NCBI GenBank assembly: GCA_012932865.1
Contig: SAXG01000002.1
Span: 868,001-932,000, forward strand
Source: Amylostereum areolatum
Lineage: Eukaryota; Basidiomycota; Agaricomycetes; Russulales; Stereaceae
Reading direction: 5' to 3'
Length of the DNA stretch: 64,000 nucleotides
A program made the translations under genes and the position numbers. Shown here in pieces: positions 49,380-61,042 of this stretch. Within the stretch, counting starts at the first letter, position 1; each line of letters begins with the position of its first letter. The notes beneath the pieces were generated by a model, which saw only the letters and a program-made list of their open reading frames with translations, was not told the DNA's origin and did no database searches.

Positions 49380-49600
49380 GCCCTTCCCCTCCCCCCTCCT
49401 CCTCGCTCCCACCTCTCCTCTTCTGCTCCTCCAATGTAAATCTATGTCTGATCCTTATGACTAATCGTTGCATTCCCGTGCCCGTGCCACTCCCGACTCT
49501 CCCTCTCACCCTCTCAACGCGGCCCTGCCCCCGCAGTCGCCCGCCGGAAATCACGCGCACTTCCAAATTCGCAAAGCGGATGTCATACCATCAGCCCCGC
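49380..49600. repeat. Degenerate direct repeat of 48290-48560
   Basis: Matching blocks in the same order include CTCTCAACGCGGCCC, a GTGCCACTC-type segment and CTTCCAA-TTCGC followed by GGATGTCATAC, at 49423-49590 and 48330-48550. No ORF is recognised in either copy. The pair brackets the decayed ABM-like gene and the hairpin copy 2. Confidence 0.55.
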
Positions 49601-49969
49601 CCGCGGGTCTGCGCTCACCTGCCCAAGTCTGTGGCTACGCGCCTACCGAGGCGTGTTTCAACAAACCCCACTGCTACAAGCCTACCGCACGAATCCTGCC
49701 TCGGTGATCGTGTACTAGTGGGTGACTTGAAACTTCCTGCAAGGATTTAGAGACTTCTAGACTCGAAATCCGCCTCTTCATTCGACCAGGAGCGTCAGGA
49801 TAGAGGCTCCCGTCAGCGTTTTGGGGACGCTCTTGTCGTTTCATCTGCTCAGCCGGCCTCACGATGGCGTGTCTCTGTCTCCCGTTTCCTGCTATTTAAC
49901 TCTGAGATCGAACTTCGCTGCTGTTTCTCACCTCATTTTTCGTCGTCGTCCGTCTTTCATCCAGCTACC

Positions 49970-51467
49970 ATGGTCGACGTCCCCGCGCTGCTTGTCGCCC
50001 CTGGAACATCGCCAACGTCCGATTCACTCCACTTTCCGTCGCATTTCACCCTCCAAAACCTCCCGTCCGTCACCTCTCCCGTTTTCAACATCAAGGACAA
50101 CCCCTTCCAGAACACGGCAGAGAAGGCGGCCCGACAATGGTTCGAGGGGTATTGAACTCCAAGCTATTCAGATCGACATCCTGTTGATCGTTTCGCTTTG
50201 CCACAGGTTCGGACTCCATGACGACGACAAGCTCGCCCGCTACTTGCGACTCGGCAAGTTCGACACGTTTGCATCCTTGGCGTTCCCCAACGCGGACGCT
50301 GCTCGTCTGGAGACTTGCCTGGCGTTCTTCCTTTGGGCATTCGCCGTGCGTCGTACCGTCAGAAGATGGTCTCCTACATCATGCCCACCCCGCGCACAGA
50401 CGGATGACCTCCCGGACGAGGGTGATTTTCAAGCCAAACCGCAAGATGTCCAAGCGGGCGTGGATATCAGTCTCGGTGTCCTTTACAAGACCGAGGCATC
50501 CCGTCCAAGCTACCCATACGCTGCTATACTTCACGAGTAAGGTCCTCCGCGTGTCGTGGTGTCGCTCCGAATATCCACCGCTCCTGGTGTTTCCGAGCGG
50601 TCGGTCAGCCTCGTCGAATGGTCATGTCGCGAGTGCTTATCTCGTTCGCGTAGATTCTGTTCCGCGTTCGAAGACTGGGGCAGAGCTCAAGTCGAGCAGT
50701 CGCGCAATCGCGCTCTCTCCACCCTACCGACGGTCGAAGACTTTATTATCATGCGCCGGGTGACGATTGGCGGCCGCATGGTGGAAGGTGACGTCCATTT
50801 ATACCGGCATTGCGCGTTGCTGTACATGCTCGACGTCTCCTCCAGCCATGATCGAATACTCTCTGGACATCGACCTGCCCGACCACGTCCTCGCTCACCC
50901 CATCGTCGCCGGCATTTCCGAGGCGGCGATCGACATCTACACGTGGCCCAACGTACGTCTGCTCTCCGTTGGACTTAGACACGTCCATCCAGACTGAAGG
51001 GATCCACCAGGATCTTTGCTCGTTCAATGTCCGTCACGCAGCGCCGTACACCCTCGCCCTAAGTACTAACCTAAGACGTCATTATTTTACAGAAAGAACA
51101 GGCCGACGGGGACTATCAAAACCTCGTTTGCGTGTTGATGGCCGAACGAGCGGTCGACCTGCAGACGGCGGTCGACACCCTGACAGATATGCTTCTCCGC
51201 CGAGTCGAAGACTACGCATCCCTCAAACGCCAACTTCCGACGTTCGGGCCGTCCGTCGATGCTCGCCTGTCGTTGTATCACCAGAACTTGGAGCATTTCG
51301 TCCAGGGCACGGTGGTCTGGTACTACGCCAGTCCAAGTCCGTGAGCTTGCCTGCGCCCTTTCCCCGCAAAAATTGACACTGTCCCAGGGTATTTCTCCGA
51401 CTCGGATGCGGCAAACAAAGATTATCTGGAGATACAGTTGTCTCCTCGGTCGCCGTCGTCGTCGTAA
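49970..51467 (+). CDS. Sesquiterpene-synthase-type terpene cyclase
   Basis: Model: exons 49970-50148, 50207-50345, 50400-50536, 50609-50787, 50846-50952, 51011-51028, 51093-51336 and 51388-51467, 360 residues in frame. The Asp-rich motif DDLPDEG follows AFFLWAFA, and NDLCSFNKEQ is a perfect N-D-x-x-S-x-x-x-E Mg2+ motif; NPFQNTAEKAARQWF near the start and EDFIIMRRVTIGG before it are family wording for basidiomycete terpene synthases. The enzyme would ionise a prenyl diphosphate, most likely farnesyl diphosphate, and cyclise it in the cytosol. Between exons 3 and 4 the unspliced sequence has an in-frame TAA (about 50537) followed by coding-like RISTAPGVSERSVS; the model splices this out, so either the intron is real or the gene carries a nonsense change. 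Its nearest neighbours are ABM-like genes. Confidence 0.82.
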
Positions 51468-51770
51468 TTGGATGAAGGGCTGAGTGACGATGTACTGCTA
51501 CCCTCCGCTGTTTCTTCGAGGTGGGGCGATTTGAATGAATATTCTCGCGAGCTGGCATACCCTCCTGAGCTTCGTGGCGCGCGCGGAAAGAAAACAAGGC
51601 GGTGGAATATCTCTTATCGAAAGTAGACAGTGACTGAACCGCGAAGCCGCTCCTGCGAAGTGATTCTCCTTACATATTGCCTTGCCACGACGCCCCCACT
51701 CCCTTATGTATACGTACACGTTTCCACCCAATTCCACTGCTCGCCCTTTCTCTTCAAAGTGCTGCACCCT
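51468..51770. other. Convergent interval, terpene synthase / ABM-like gene A
   Basis: About 300 bp of 3' flanking sequence. Its right half (from about 51655) belongs to the block duplicated at 48555. Confidence 0.5.
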
Positions 51771-52577
51771 TCACTTCGGGCTGCGCTTCAGCTTGGCGTG
51801 GCTCATCCGGATATCCGCGATCTCCCTCAACTCGTTCACAAGCGCCTCCCCGGGCCCTCCCCCCGACACGAACCCGACGTGCGCCTATCCTCCCAGATCC
51901 CGTCAGCTTCCACCCCCGCGAACAAATCGAGAACACCCACCTCGACGCTCGTCCACCCGATCACCAACAGTATCTCCTCGCTCTTCTCCACCACGCGTCC
52001 CCACGCCCCCCCGGAAGACACCGCCTGCCCCTCCCCCCTCACCACCGACAGTATCCGCTCGATCACCGCCACCACCACGTCCGCGCCCACCCCCGCCTTG
52101 GCCGTGATCCACGCGTGCTCCGTCGCCTGCGCGCCGAACGCCCCCAGCGGGTCCGCCGTGAAATGCGCGTGCACGAGCGTCACCTCCTTCGTCTTGAACG
52201 TCGGCGCCAGCGCCTCGACCAGCCCCGGATACTCCGGCGAGGCCATGAACTCCTTGTGCGCGTTCACCGTTTCCCATACTGCATGCATACCGATCCGCGG
52301 CGGTCAGGATCGCTTCGCCGAATCAATCATATCGTTCGTGGGCGTCCCCACTCACCGATGACGACCCAAAAGTTGGGCGCTTCCGTCTGGATCCCCGTGA
52401 ACAGCCTGATCGGAGGGGGTGTAAGCAGAGGGATCGGCGGATCGAGAAGGAAGGGCGAGCGCACGGGTACGGCGTCTTCGTGCGCAGGATGTCCAGCGCG
52501 GGATCGACGAGGCTCGGGTCCTCCAGCACCGCGTCCGAGGCGGGCCAGTACGCGACTTCGTATGCTTTGCCGGCCAT
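51771..52577 (-). CDS. ABM-like dimeric alpha/beta-barrel protein A
   Basis: Exons 52577-52465, 52405-52356, 52278-51941 and 51884-51771 give 204 residues. It starts MAGKAYEVAYWPASDAVLED. Two barrel-type repeats are visible: the first runs to IQTEAPNFWVVIG plus VWETVNAHKEFMASPEY, the second starts HAWITAKAG and ends LLVIGWTSVEAHVGFVSGGG. The G-W-x-S-V-x-A-H signature resembles the ABM/EthD superfamily of small ferredoxin-like proteins, which include monooxygenases, decarboxylases and cyclases without metal cofactors. No signal peptide is seen, so it is probably cytosolic. It is converging on the terpene synthase gene. Family placement is by pattern, not by alignment search, and the catalytic role is unknown. 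Confidence 0.7.
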
Positions 52578-53204
52578 CGGGTTCGATTCTCAGTACTCAG
52601 TGCTCAGTGCGTGGGAGGGGTCGAGGGGGGTTTACTTGTTTATGAGTGCAGGTTTATGGCGATGAGTCAGGTGTAGGGCCTGTTTATAAGCTCAAGTCGA
52701 CGTGATCCCGCACTATCGCTCTCCCGGTCTCCTCTGTAAAGTACAGTGCCCGGTGACCGGGTGAAAATCGAGAGGTTTCGGATGGCGCTCCCACCCGCCT
52801 TTCACCAGCAAACCTGCCACGGTCCGATCCTGGTCACAGGGCGGACAACATCCTCAGCGAATACTTCGATGTCTCCCAACGTCGGCTATGCGGCCCCTTC
52901 GAAGCCATACCAGGTACCCGACAAGCAGGGGCTTTGCCGTGGAGCAGTAGTCTGGGATATCGTGTCGTTTCTTGTGCACGGAGCACCGTGTACTTATGCA
53001 TCCCTAAATTGCGATGTCCGGGCGGCACCTGGGACGACAGCACAGTATAATCTTACAACGCCGGAAAGTGTGGCGGATACCCCTCCGCCATCCTTCTTCG
53101 TTTGGCGTCCAGCTATCCGTCCTTACAGACGATTTGGCGGGGACCTGCACCGACAAGAATTCAACATAAAGCAGGAGAAGAGAAAACAAGGCATGGGACG
53201 GATC
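52578..53204. other. Promoter interval of ABM-like gene A
   Basis: About 630 bp between genes A and B. ORFs at 52746-53831 (plus) reflect the antisense of gene B; nothing else supported. Confidence 0.45.
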
Positions 53205-54059
53205 CTACCTCGCCGCCGGCGCGAACGCGACGTGCCCGTACTCGACGTCCATCAGCCCGACGAGCGTCTTCAGGAGCTTGCCCACCGCCGGCTCCGAGCT
53301 CACGTAGCTCTTATGCGCCTACATAAAGCCGCCGTCCACGCTTCAGCGCCCTTCAGCAGAAACGGGGAGGAGTCCGGAGAGCACGCTTACCGCGACGCTC
53401 GCGTAGCCCACCACGAGACAGAACCGCCCGGGCCTCTCCACGACCTCCCCCCACGCCGCGCCGAACGTCCGCCGATCGGGCCGCGCCGCCTCCGCCGCGT
53501 TCGGGCGCGCGACCACGTCCAGCAGCGCGATCGCGCGCGCGCGCGACGCGCCGTCCTTGAGCGTGAACCACGCGACCTCGGTCACGGGCGCGCGCAGCGC
53601 GGGCAGCGGGTCCGTCGTGAAGTGCGCGTGCACGAAGCCGAGCGTGTTCGGGACGAGGACGGGGGCGAAGACGGCCGCGGTCGCGGCGTAGGTCGGGCTC
53701 GCGATCACGGCTTTGTGGGCTTCGACGGATTCCCAGCCTTTGTGGATCGGGGAGGAGGAAGGACGAGGGGCGGTTCGGGTCGGGTCGGTTGGATGCGAAG
53801 GAGGCGGGGGAGGGGTCGGACTCACCGATGAAGAGGTGGAGACGCGGTTTTTCGATTTGGAGGCCGGAGTAGATGAATCTGGGGGAAGGACGGGCGCGGG
53901 GTCAGGGCGCGGGGTGGGTAGGAGAAAGAGGGGGGCGACGGACTCGTGGGGGACGCTCGATGCGCGGAGGAGGTTCAAGACGGGTTCGAGGGTGGACGGG
54001 TCCTTCAAGTACGCCTCCGACGCGGTCCAAGTCGCGATTTCGAATGCTCTGCCGGCCAT
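53205..54059 (-). CDS. ABM-like dimeric alpha/beta-barrel protein B
   Basis: Exons 54059-53944, 53878-53826, 53737-53391 and 53318-53205 give 209 residues with the same four-exon plan as genes A and C. It starts MAGRAFEIATWTASEAYLKD; repeat one ends HLFIGWESVEAHKAVIASP, repeat two starts PVTEVAWFTLKDG and contains LVVGYASVAAHKSYV. The last exon encodes exactly 37 residues, as in A and C, ending YGHVAFAPAAR. This constancy supports the splice sites. The middle exon is very GC-rich with CGCG runs near 53525. Role unknown; see gene A. Confidence 0.75.
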
Positions 54060-54662
54060 AGTGATCGCGGATGTGGATTGAGATGGGTTGCGTGAGTGTA
54101 GGGGCGGGGGAGATGATGTGTATTCTACCGGTTCAGGTGAATGGCGGTTGATAAAAAGGACTTCAGGCGAGGGAGAGGGAGAGACCGGTCAGCCGACTCC
54201 CGTGAAATTTCAAGGGCCCGGGGCCGTAACTGGGCCGTCGAGGGCCGCAAGACATAGTGGGCGCTGGGCAGCGTCACGCTTGTCAGCCCGACGGAGCCTG
54301 AGGCTGACTGAACGTTGAACGTGAGTCGGTAACGTGTAACCGTGAATGCCGAGCTCGCTCGTCGATGGCGGTCGATCTAAGATTGTCGTTACCGCCGATG
54401 CGCTAGACCGATGGGCGTTAGAGTTAGGGGTGGTTTTGAAAGGGGGTGGTATCGCTGCGGGACGCTGAATGTTGGATCGCATTGACAAGGCGTACTTCAC
54501 GCGTACGCGAGAGGGTCCAACAGCGAAGTTTACGAGGCGTACAAGCATTTCCAAAAGGCGAGATAGCCACGGCCGGCGAAGCTCTTTCAGCCTTGTGAGC
54601 TAGCAAAACCATACATGTTTTGAATCACGACGTCGCAGTACCGATGGAAGAAACAAAGATTC
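54060..54662. other. Interval between ABM-like genes B and C
   Basis: About 600 bp with no recognisable ORF; it must contain the promoter of gene B. Confidence 0.45.
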
Positions 54663-55463
54663 CTACTTTGCCGCCGACGCCAGCTTCACATGCCCGTAAT
54701 CGCCCTCCATCAACCCAAGGACTTCCTTGCATGGCTGAACCCATCTTCGCGTTCGTCGTGAGGTAGTTCATGTGCGCCTGCTCACGCATCGCGCTCGTGA
54801 GCGTACAGAGCCGGGAGTAAATGAAGGCCCACCTCCTTGCTCTCAAAGCCGACGATGAGACTGAAGTGCCCGGGCTTCTCCACCACCTCTCCCCACGTCC
54901 CGCCGACGGTCTTGCGATCGGCACGCGCGGCCTCTTCCGCGAGCACGGCGACGAACGCCTCGATTTTCTCGACCGCCTTGGCCTTCTCGACGCCCGCCTT
55001 GAGAGCCAACCACGCGACCTCGGTCACGGGCGCGCGCAGGGCGGGGGTCGGGTCAGACACGAAGAAGGTGTGCACGAAGGTCAGCGATCCCGGGACGGAG
55101 ACAGGACCAAATGCGGCGGCGGACGCGGTGGCGTTGCCTGGGGCGACCTTTGCGGCTTCGTGAGCCTCGACGGATTCCCAACCTGCCGCGTGCTCGGGGG
55201 TCACGTTCGGACGTCGACGTAAAGGAAGTGAACTCACCGATGAACAGGTGGATCTGGGGCTTTTCAAGTTGAAGACCCAAGTAAAGGTACCTGCATGAAG
55301 CGTGCATGGTCAGGTCCGAGGAGGACGCGAGAGGAGGACGAGGTACTCGTGGGGGACGTTAACGGTGCGGACGACCGTCCAAGACGGGTTCGATGGTGGA
55401 CGGGTCGTTGAGGTATGTTTCCGAGGCGGTCCAAACCGCGATTTCGAACGCTCTGCCGGCCAT
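54663..55463 (-). CDS. ABM-like dimeric alpha/beta-barrel protein C, two frame offsets as sequenced
   Basis: Exons 55463-55347, 55290-55238, 55182-54833 and 54777-54663 sum to 635 nt, two bases too many for the 210-residue protein implied by homology to B. It starts MAGRAFEIAVWTASETYLND, followed by YLYLGLQLEKPQIHLFIG, WESVEAHEAAKV, PVTEVAWLALKAG and LIVGFESKEAHMNYLTT. One extra G is inferred at 55375-55376 (turning VLDVVRTVNVPHE into a stop) and one at 54725-54726 (turning MQEVLGLMEGDYGHV out of frame). With both removed the last exon again encodes 37 residues. Sequence error is the simplest explanation, recent pseudogenisation the alternative. Confidence 0.7.
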
Positions 55464-56038
55464 GGCTGGGGGATGAGAATACACACCTACCTGTTCGCTG
55501 GACATTGGGATATAAAGGCCTTCGGACCGGCTAAGATGCATACTGACTCGCGCGGGAAGATTCCAAAGACTAGAGGCCTCCGAGGTTCGTTCGCCCGAGG
55601 AGTTTCAGTTAGCCAAGGAACTAGAAGGAGTTACATATAGTCCATATACGCGCGTTAGAACGTCGTTCATCCACTTGGTCGGCGGTCGAGGCTGACTTCG
55701 TCCTCTGGTCATGTCAACGTCGATGTGTATGGCCCCACATGAAGTTGTGATCCTGTTCCAAATGGAGAATATCGATCGTCCGGGGCAGATCATATGTAAC
55801 TTGTTGAGGCCTGAGGCCTGAAGGCCTGCCCGAGGTTTGGCAATGGGCAAAGGACGTGAGAGTTGGAACCAGGAAGTCAGAACTTTCGGCCCACTCGCGA
55901 TCATTCGAATTTCGGACGGGCAGACGGACCGATTTGCCCACGAGCACGCTCATTGCTCTTTCCAGAGGCCATCGTCCTTGGATCGTTCTCCTCCTCCTCT
56001 TTCTCACCCCCGAACATCGAAAAGAGTACTGACTAGAC
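55464..56038. other. Divergent promoter interval, ABM-like gene C / CDC37
   Basis: About 575 bp between divergent start codons; no ORF is credible and no core promoter motif is distinct. Confidence 0.45.
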
Positions 56039-57772
56039 ATGCCACTAAACTACTCCAAGTGGGACCAGCTCGAGGTAAACGCGTTCGCTCGCTTAGATCT
56101 GATTCGCAATTCACCCCATCTCGCTCCCAGCTCTCTGACGACTCTGACATCGAGGGCCACCCCAACGTCGACCACAAGTCCCTCGTCCGGTGCGTGTCCG
56201 ACCTCCCGCGATCTCGTCCCACCGCTTCCTCACGCGCGATCTCGGTCCTTGCAGCTGGAAACAGCGCGACATCCACGAAAAACGAGAGGCCCGCAACCTG
56301 CAAATCCAAGCCCTTTCCGCCGAGATCGAATGCAACAAAGTCCTCCTCGCCCGCATCAAAACCTTCCACGACGCGTTGTCCTCGTCGGATGCCGCCCCCA
56401 TCTCCGACGTGCCGATTCCGAAGAGGTTCTCCAACGAGGTTGAGCGATTGCGCACGCAGCCGTCGCCCGAGGCGCCGCCTAGCAATGCCGCCCAGCCTGT
56501 TCCCTACGACACCATGATCCTCAAGCTGCTCGAGGCCGTTGCCGGAGAGGCGCGTGATGCCACAGGCACGGGTGCCGATGAGGACAAACTCGCCACCGCG
56601 CTCGTCGAGCGGCTCGCGCACCACGTTAAGAAGCTCGGAGAGGTGATCGCGGAACGCCAGACGGAGCTTGACGAGTTGAACAAGGAGAAGAACAAACACA
56701 TCACTTCCGATGACATGCATGAGGGTTGGGAGTCCAAGGTGTGTGGTCGCGCCGGTTCCTTATGATCGCGGTAGACTTATTCGCGATGATCAGTACGTTC
56801 CGGCCAAACCTGAGCCTCCACCCGTGGTCAAACCGTCCAAATCCAAAGGAAAAGGAAAAGCTAAGGCCACGGAAATCGAGGTCCTCAACCCGTCGTCGTC
56901 CTCCGCCGTCTCTACTCCCGCTCCCGACCCGTCGTCCGATACCGACGATCCTGAGGATGATCTCCCCATCATGACACCCACCCTCCAGGAGTTTTCCCGG
57001 CTCCCGCTCTGGGGCTTCGAAGAGTCATGGAAATTCATCCAGGACCACCGCGATGTCGTTGTTCCCGGCGCCTCCGACGCGCTGCTCGTCGCCGCGTTCA
57101 ACGCGCAGACCGAAGGAAAGAGCAAGCTCGCGAAGCAGTGTATCCATCAAAGCTTGCTACTCCAGTACGGAGACAGGCTGGGGAAGGACGGCCTCAAGCT
57201 CTTCTTCCAACGGTGTGTCCTCATCTCCTTTAATAATTGCGCCAATAGACACCGACTCCGATGTTTCTTCCTTCAGCATGATCGCCGGCGGACAGAAGGT
57301 GCACGCTATCTTCCGCAAAGACGTCGAGGACACCTACGCGCACGTTGTCAAGCGCGTCGAGGTGACCGCCGCCGAGTCTGCCGCGGCCGGTTCAGGAGAG
57401 CAGATCCAGCTCGTTGCGGAGAACCCAGACACGGAGATCTCGTTCAACGTCCCGGATGGGCCCCCGCCGGAGCACATCACGCTCGAGGGACCGGGCACCG
57501 AGGACCTCGACATCGACGAGGTCCGCCGCGTGTTGCAGATGCGCTGGGACGTCTTCTGCGGCCTCAGTGAGCCGATGCAGGTCGCGCTCAAGACGGGCGA
57601 GCTCGCGAAGGTCAACAGCGTGCTCGGGAGCATGGACGTGAGCGAGGCGGAGCAGGTCGTGCAGATGCTGGATATGGGCGGGATTTTGAGCTTTGCGGAG
57701 GGAGGAGTGCGAGACGTTACGGGTAAAGGAGACGAAGCTGACGATGAAGGAGATGATGCTGACGAGGCATAG
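56039..57772 (+). CDS. CDC37: Hsp90 co-chaperone Cdc37
   Basis: Exons 56039-56074, 56131-56189, 56255-56738, 56794-57212 and 57277-57772 give 497 residues. The N-terminus MPLNYSKWDQLELSDDSDIE contains the conserved Ser (about residue 14) that is phosphorylated by CK2 and the HPNVDHKSLVRWKQRDIHEK block that contacts kinase clients. A coiled coil follows, then the Hsp90-binding middle domain (LPLWGFEESWKFIQDHRDVV, GKSKLAKQCIHQSLLLQYGD) and the C-terminal domain (MQVALKTGELAKVNSVLGSM) with an acidic tail. It delivers protein kinases to Hsp90 in the cytosol. The linker before the middle domain is Lys- and Pro/Ser-rich. Confidence 0.95.
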
Positions 57773-57945
57773 TTTGGTGGTAACAAAGTAGTGTATGCAG
57801 TACCGCGGATGTATTATGTATAATGGATATGGAGTCGTGCGTTGCAAAAGTCTCCGCAAAATCATGTGTATGAAGAACTATTCAAGATCATTCTATTGTG
57901 AGCCATACACTTAACACACACGGATACATATTCTTCTTCTGCCTT

Positions 57946-60195
57946 TCAAAACCCGGCTTGTGCCGCCTCCCTCTCCGCCAGACTTCCCCTCGCAGCCCAG
58001 CTCTTCACATGAGCAAGATCGGGCATCGGGACACCTTCGTTATCGCTAACACTCGGCGCGCCCCACCCTCCCCCGCCGGGCGTCTCGATCAAAAGCCGGT
58101 CGCCTTTGCCCATGAACACTGTCGCCTTTCCGCCAATGTTGATACGACGTGAAGGCGTCGTGTCCTCGCGCCCCTTCCCTTTGGTATCCTCCGCCGCGGC
58201 GGGCAGATCGCCGTCCGTTTCGCGCGCCTGCTTCAGCCAGGTGTTGCGCCCGAGAGCGCCGGGCCCTCCGCCTTCGAGACCATATGGTTGTCGCGTGCGG
58301 CGCTGGATCGTCCGACAAGAATTCGGTCAGAACGCCGCGCATGACGCTGAGGGAGACGTAGGGGGGCGCTTACTTCGGAAAGGATAGACACCTGGAGCGG
58401 TTCAAGGAATTCGAGCTCGCGCACGACACCCTCGCCACCGCGGAATGCGCCTGAGCCCGCGGAATCCTCGCGCAGGCCAAACCGATGGAGCAAGACGGGG
58501 TAACGTCGCTCAAGGATCTCAACATCGCCGATGCGGGTGTTGGTGATGTGCGTGTGGACGCCGGAGGTGCCGTGCCAGTTTGGTCCTGCGCCCGAACCGC
58601 CCGCGATCGTCTGGTCCAAGTTATTAAGAAATGAGAGGAGAAGAAAAGAGGAGAGAAGGGGGGAAGTACTTCGTAGTATCCCCAACCGGCAATGTTGACC
58701 CCGTCCTTGTCCTTTCCGCCAGCACCGAACGTGAGGTTGTTGGTGCAGCCTTGACTTGCGGCGCATGCATTGAAGGCCTTCAGGACGACGTCGACGATTC
58801 GTTGCGAAGTGAGGACGTTACCACCGCATACGGCAGCTGTCCGAGAGGGTGCGAGCAGGCTGCCGGATGGGATGCGAACTACGGCGACCTTACGTCAATA
58901 AAGATGGTCTCTATCGAAGGAAGAACAGCGTACTGTCAAGGGGAACCAAGCAGCCGGCGTTGAGTGGGATATCGAGGTCGAGCATAGCACGCATACAGTA
59001 GATGACGGCCGAATGGACCACAGATATAGGCGCATTCAGATTCCCGCGGACCTCGCAACCGGTGCCCTCAAAGTCGAAGACGGCCGATCCATCCTTCTCG
59101 TTGATTTCGATCTTGAGAGAAATCTACGAACAAACCGTCTTCTGCATGAGCACTAGTAAACGCTGGGGGATGTCACGATAACGCGCACCGGGGAGCCATC
59201 ATCCAGGTAGTCCACCGCGCTGAGGAGGTTGGTACCGTTGCGCTGGACGACGTTCTGGAGGAGCTTGCGGACGGAGTTTTCGGCGTTGTTGCGGATGTGG
59301 TACATGTACCGTTGAACAGTTTCTAGGCCATAATCATCGACGACTGTCCCCGAGGTTCGATCAGCTTGCCGAAGACGACAACGAAACCAAAACATACTTT
59401 GGTGAATCAACTGTACACCCTTGTTGTTCGCCGCGATTTGCTGCGAACGCGATCAGCAAAGGTGGTGTACAATTGCGGTATTGAGAGCATACTGCTTTGA
59501 GATCGCTCTCGACGTCTCGGATGTTCCTGCAGCCAGAGCTACCGGGATATTGAGCGGGTTTGTCGACCATGTACTCGTAAAGGCCTTTCTGGTCGAAGAT
59601 GCCGCCGTCAACTATCTTGAAGCTGACGATCTCGGCACCTTCCTCAAAGATGTTCACGGACGTGGGTGGCATCGACCCAGGAAGGATTCCACCTATATCA
59701 GCGTGATGACCGCGCGAGGCAGTAAAAAAGATGATCTCTTTGGTGGTGGAATCGAAGACGGGTGTGATGATAGTGATATCGGGAAGGTGACTTCAAAGGA
59801 GATGGTGACTTTTCGCGTTGTCGGCGATGAGTAGAGCACTCACGATCCTCCAGCATGTGGGGAGTTCGTCATCAACACATCGCCCTCCTTCAGCTCATTC
59901 CCATAGAGCTTCATCTGGTACTTGACGGCGCTACTGATAGTCTGAGCATCTTCTAAGATCGAATCGACTATGATACGCACAAACTCATAGAGCCAAGGTG
60001 AATTGGAATGAACGGTGCATTCGCGACGAGATCGCCGTCGGGCGCGAAGAGGGCACAAGAGAAGTCCAGTCGCTCCTTGATGTTGGTACTAATAGACGTC
60101 TGCTGCAGCGAGCGGCCCATCGCCTCGGCGACGCTCATGAAACGGTTCGCGAACAATGTGAGGAGGATCGGGTCCGGTCCCTTTGAAGTCGACAT
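57946..60195 (-). CDS. 5-oxoprolinase / hydantoinase B domain only (N-terminally truncated relative to the fused enzyme)
   Basis: The segment encodes only the HydB half of fungal 5-oxoprolinase. From [20 protein letters not shown] the order is [149 protein letters not shown] and, at the end, [19 protein letters not shown] to a stop at 57946. Several introns of usual size lie within (for example 58320-58378 region). Fungal OXP1 is about 1280 residues with an ATP-binding HydA half first; here HydA is absent and 60196-60340 only carries doubtful traces of it. Either a separate HydB gene or a truncated remnant. Confidence 0.75.
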
Positions 60196-61042
60196 GGTGG
60201 TGAAGGCGTTTCGATGTCGAGGACGATACGGTATATGTTGGTTGGGTCCTGGAGCGATGGGATATCCTATCTACCGTAGGAACCATGAGCGCCTTTTCTT
60301 CGGAAACGATGTGACATACTATCTGAGCCATTAGTGTACAGTTGACGCATCCAGGGTAGAGACTATGTAACTTACCTGGGGGGATGTATGTGACTTGACA
60401 CCAGGGGATATGTCTGTCGGTGAGAAGACCGGAAAGGCCACCGCCAGGCGTGCGGCGTCACCTTGCTCTTCACCACCATGTCAATTGTGTTTCTCAACCA
60501 TTCGGACAACCACAATCAACTCTCCACCCTCAATACTTTACTGTATTATTTCTCATTATTCTCTCACCCGTAACAATCTCGAGATGCCTGGTCGCTATAT
60601 CTTCCAGCCAACCCGTTCATCCATGACCGTTGCTGTATTTCAAGCCCACTTCCTTGATTTCTCGGCACTGGATGAGCCTACAGTCAACTAGGACAAGCTG
60701 GTCCCCCAAAAACCTTGCGGATGAATTCGTCAAGTGCCTACCTCGGGACCCTACCATTCGGTGAACAAGCCGGTTAACCAACATCCCCCAGACGAACTGA
60801 GATCATCGCATAGCTTCACTCCCCTTTGCTCGCTCGCCTTCCCATATGTGGATGTCATCGAGACAAGCTCGACCTTTGGATCGACAAGAGGCCTAGGGTT
60901 TCTTCGCTGCGGGAATGCAACTGGCAATGGAATACAACTGGCCGCATCTCATTCCAAGAACTTTTCTGGCCGTCTTTTCCCTCTCGCCCGCCACCACTCT
61001 CAACGCGCCCGCCCACTTCCTGGACGTCTCAATCTCATCCAC
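60196..61042. other. Interval upstream of the coiled-coil gene
   Basis: About 850 bp. Its left end (60196-60334) has minus-strand sequence that may be the last residues of a lost HydA domain, but in shifting frames. An in-frame ATG at 60734 would extend the next gene by 103 codons of unconvincing sequence. Confidence 0.45.
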
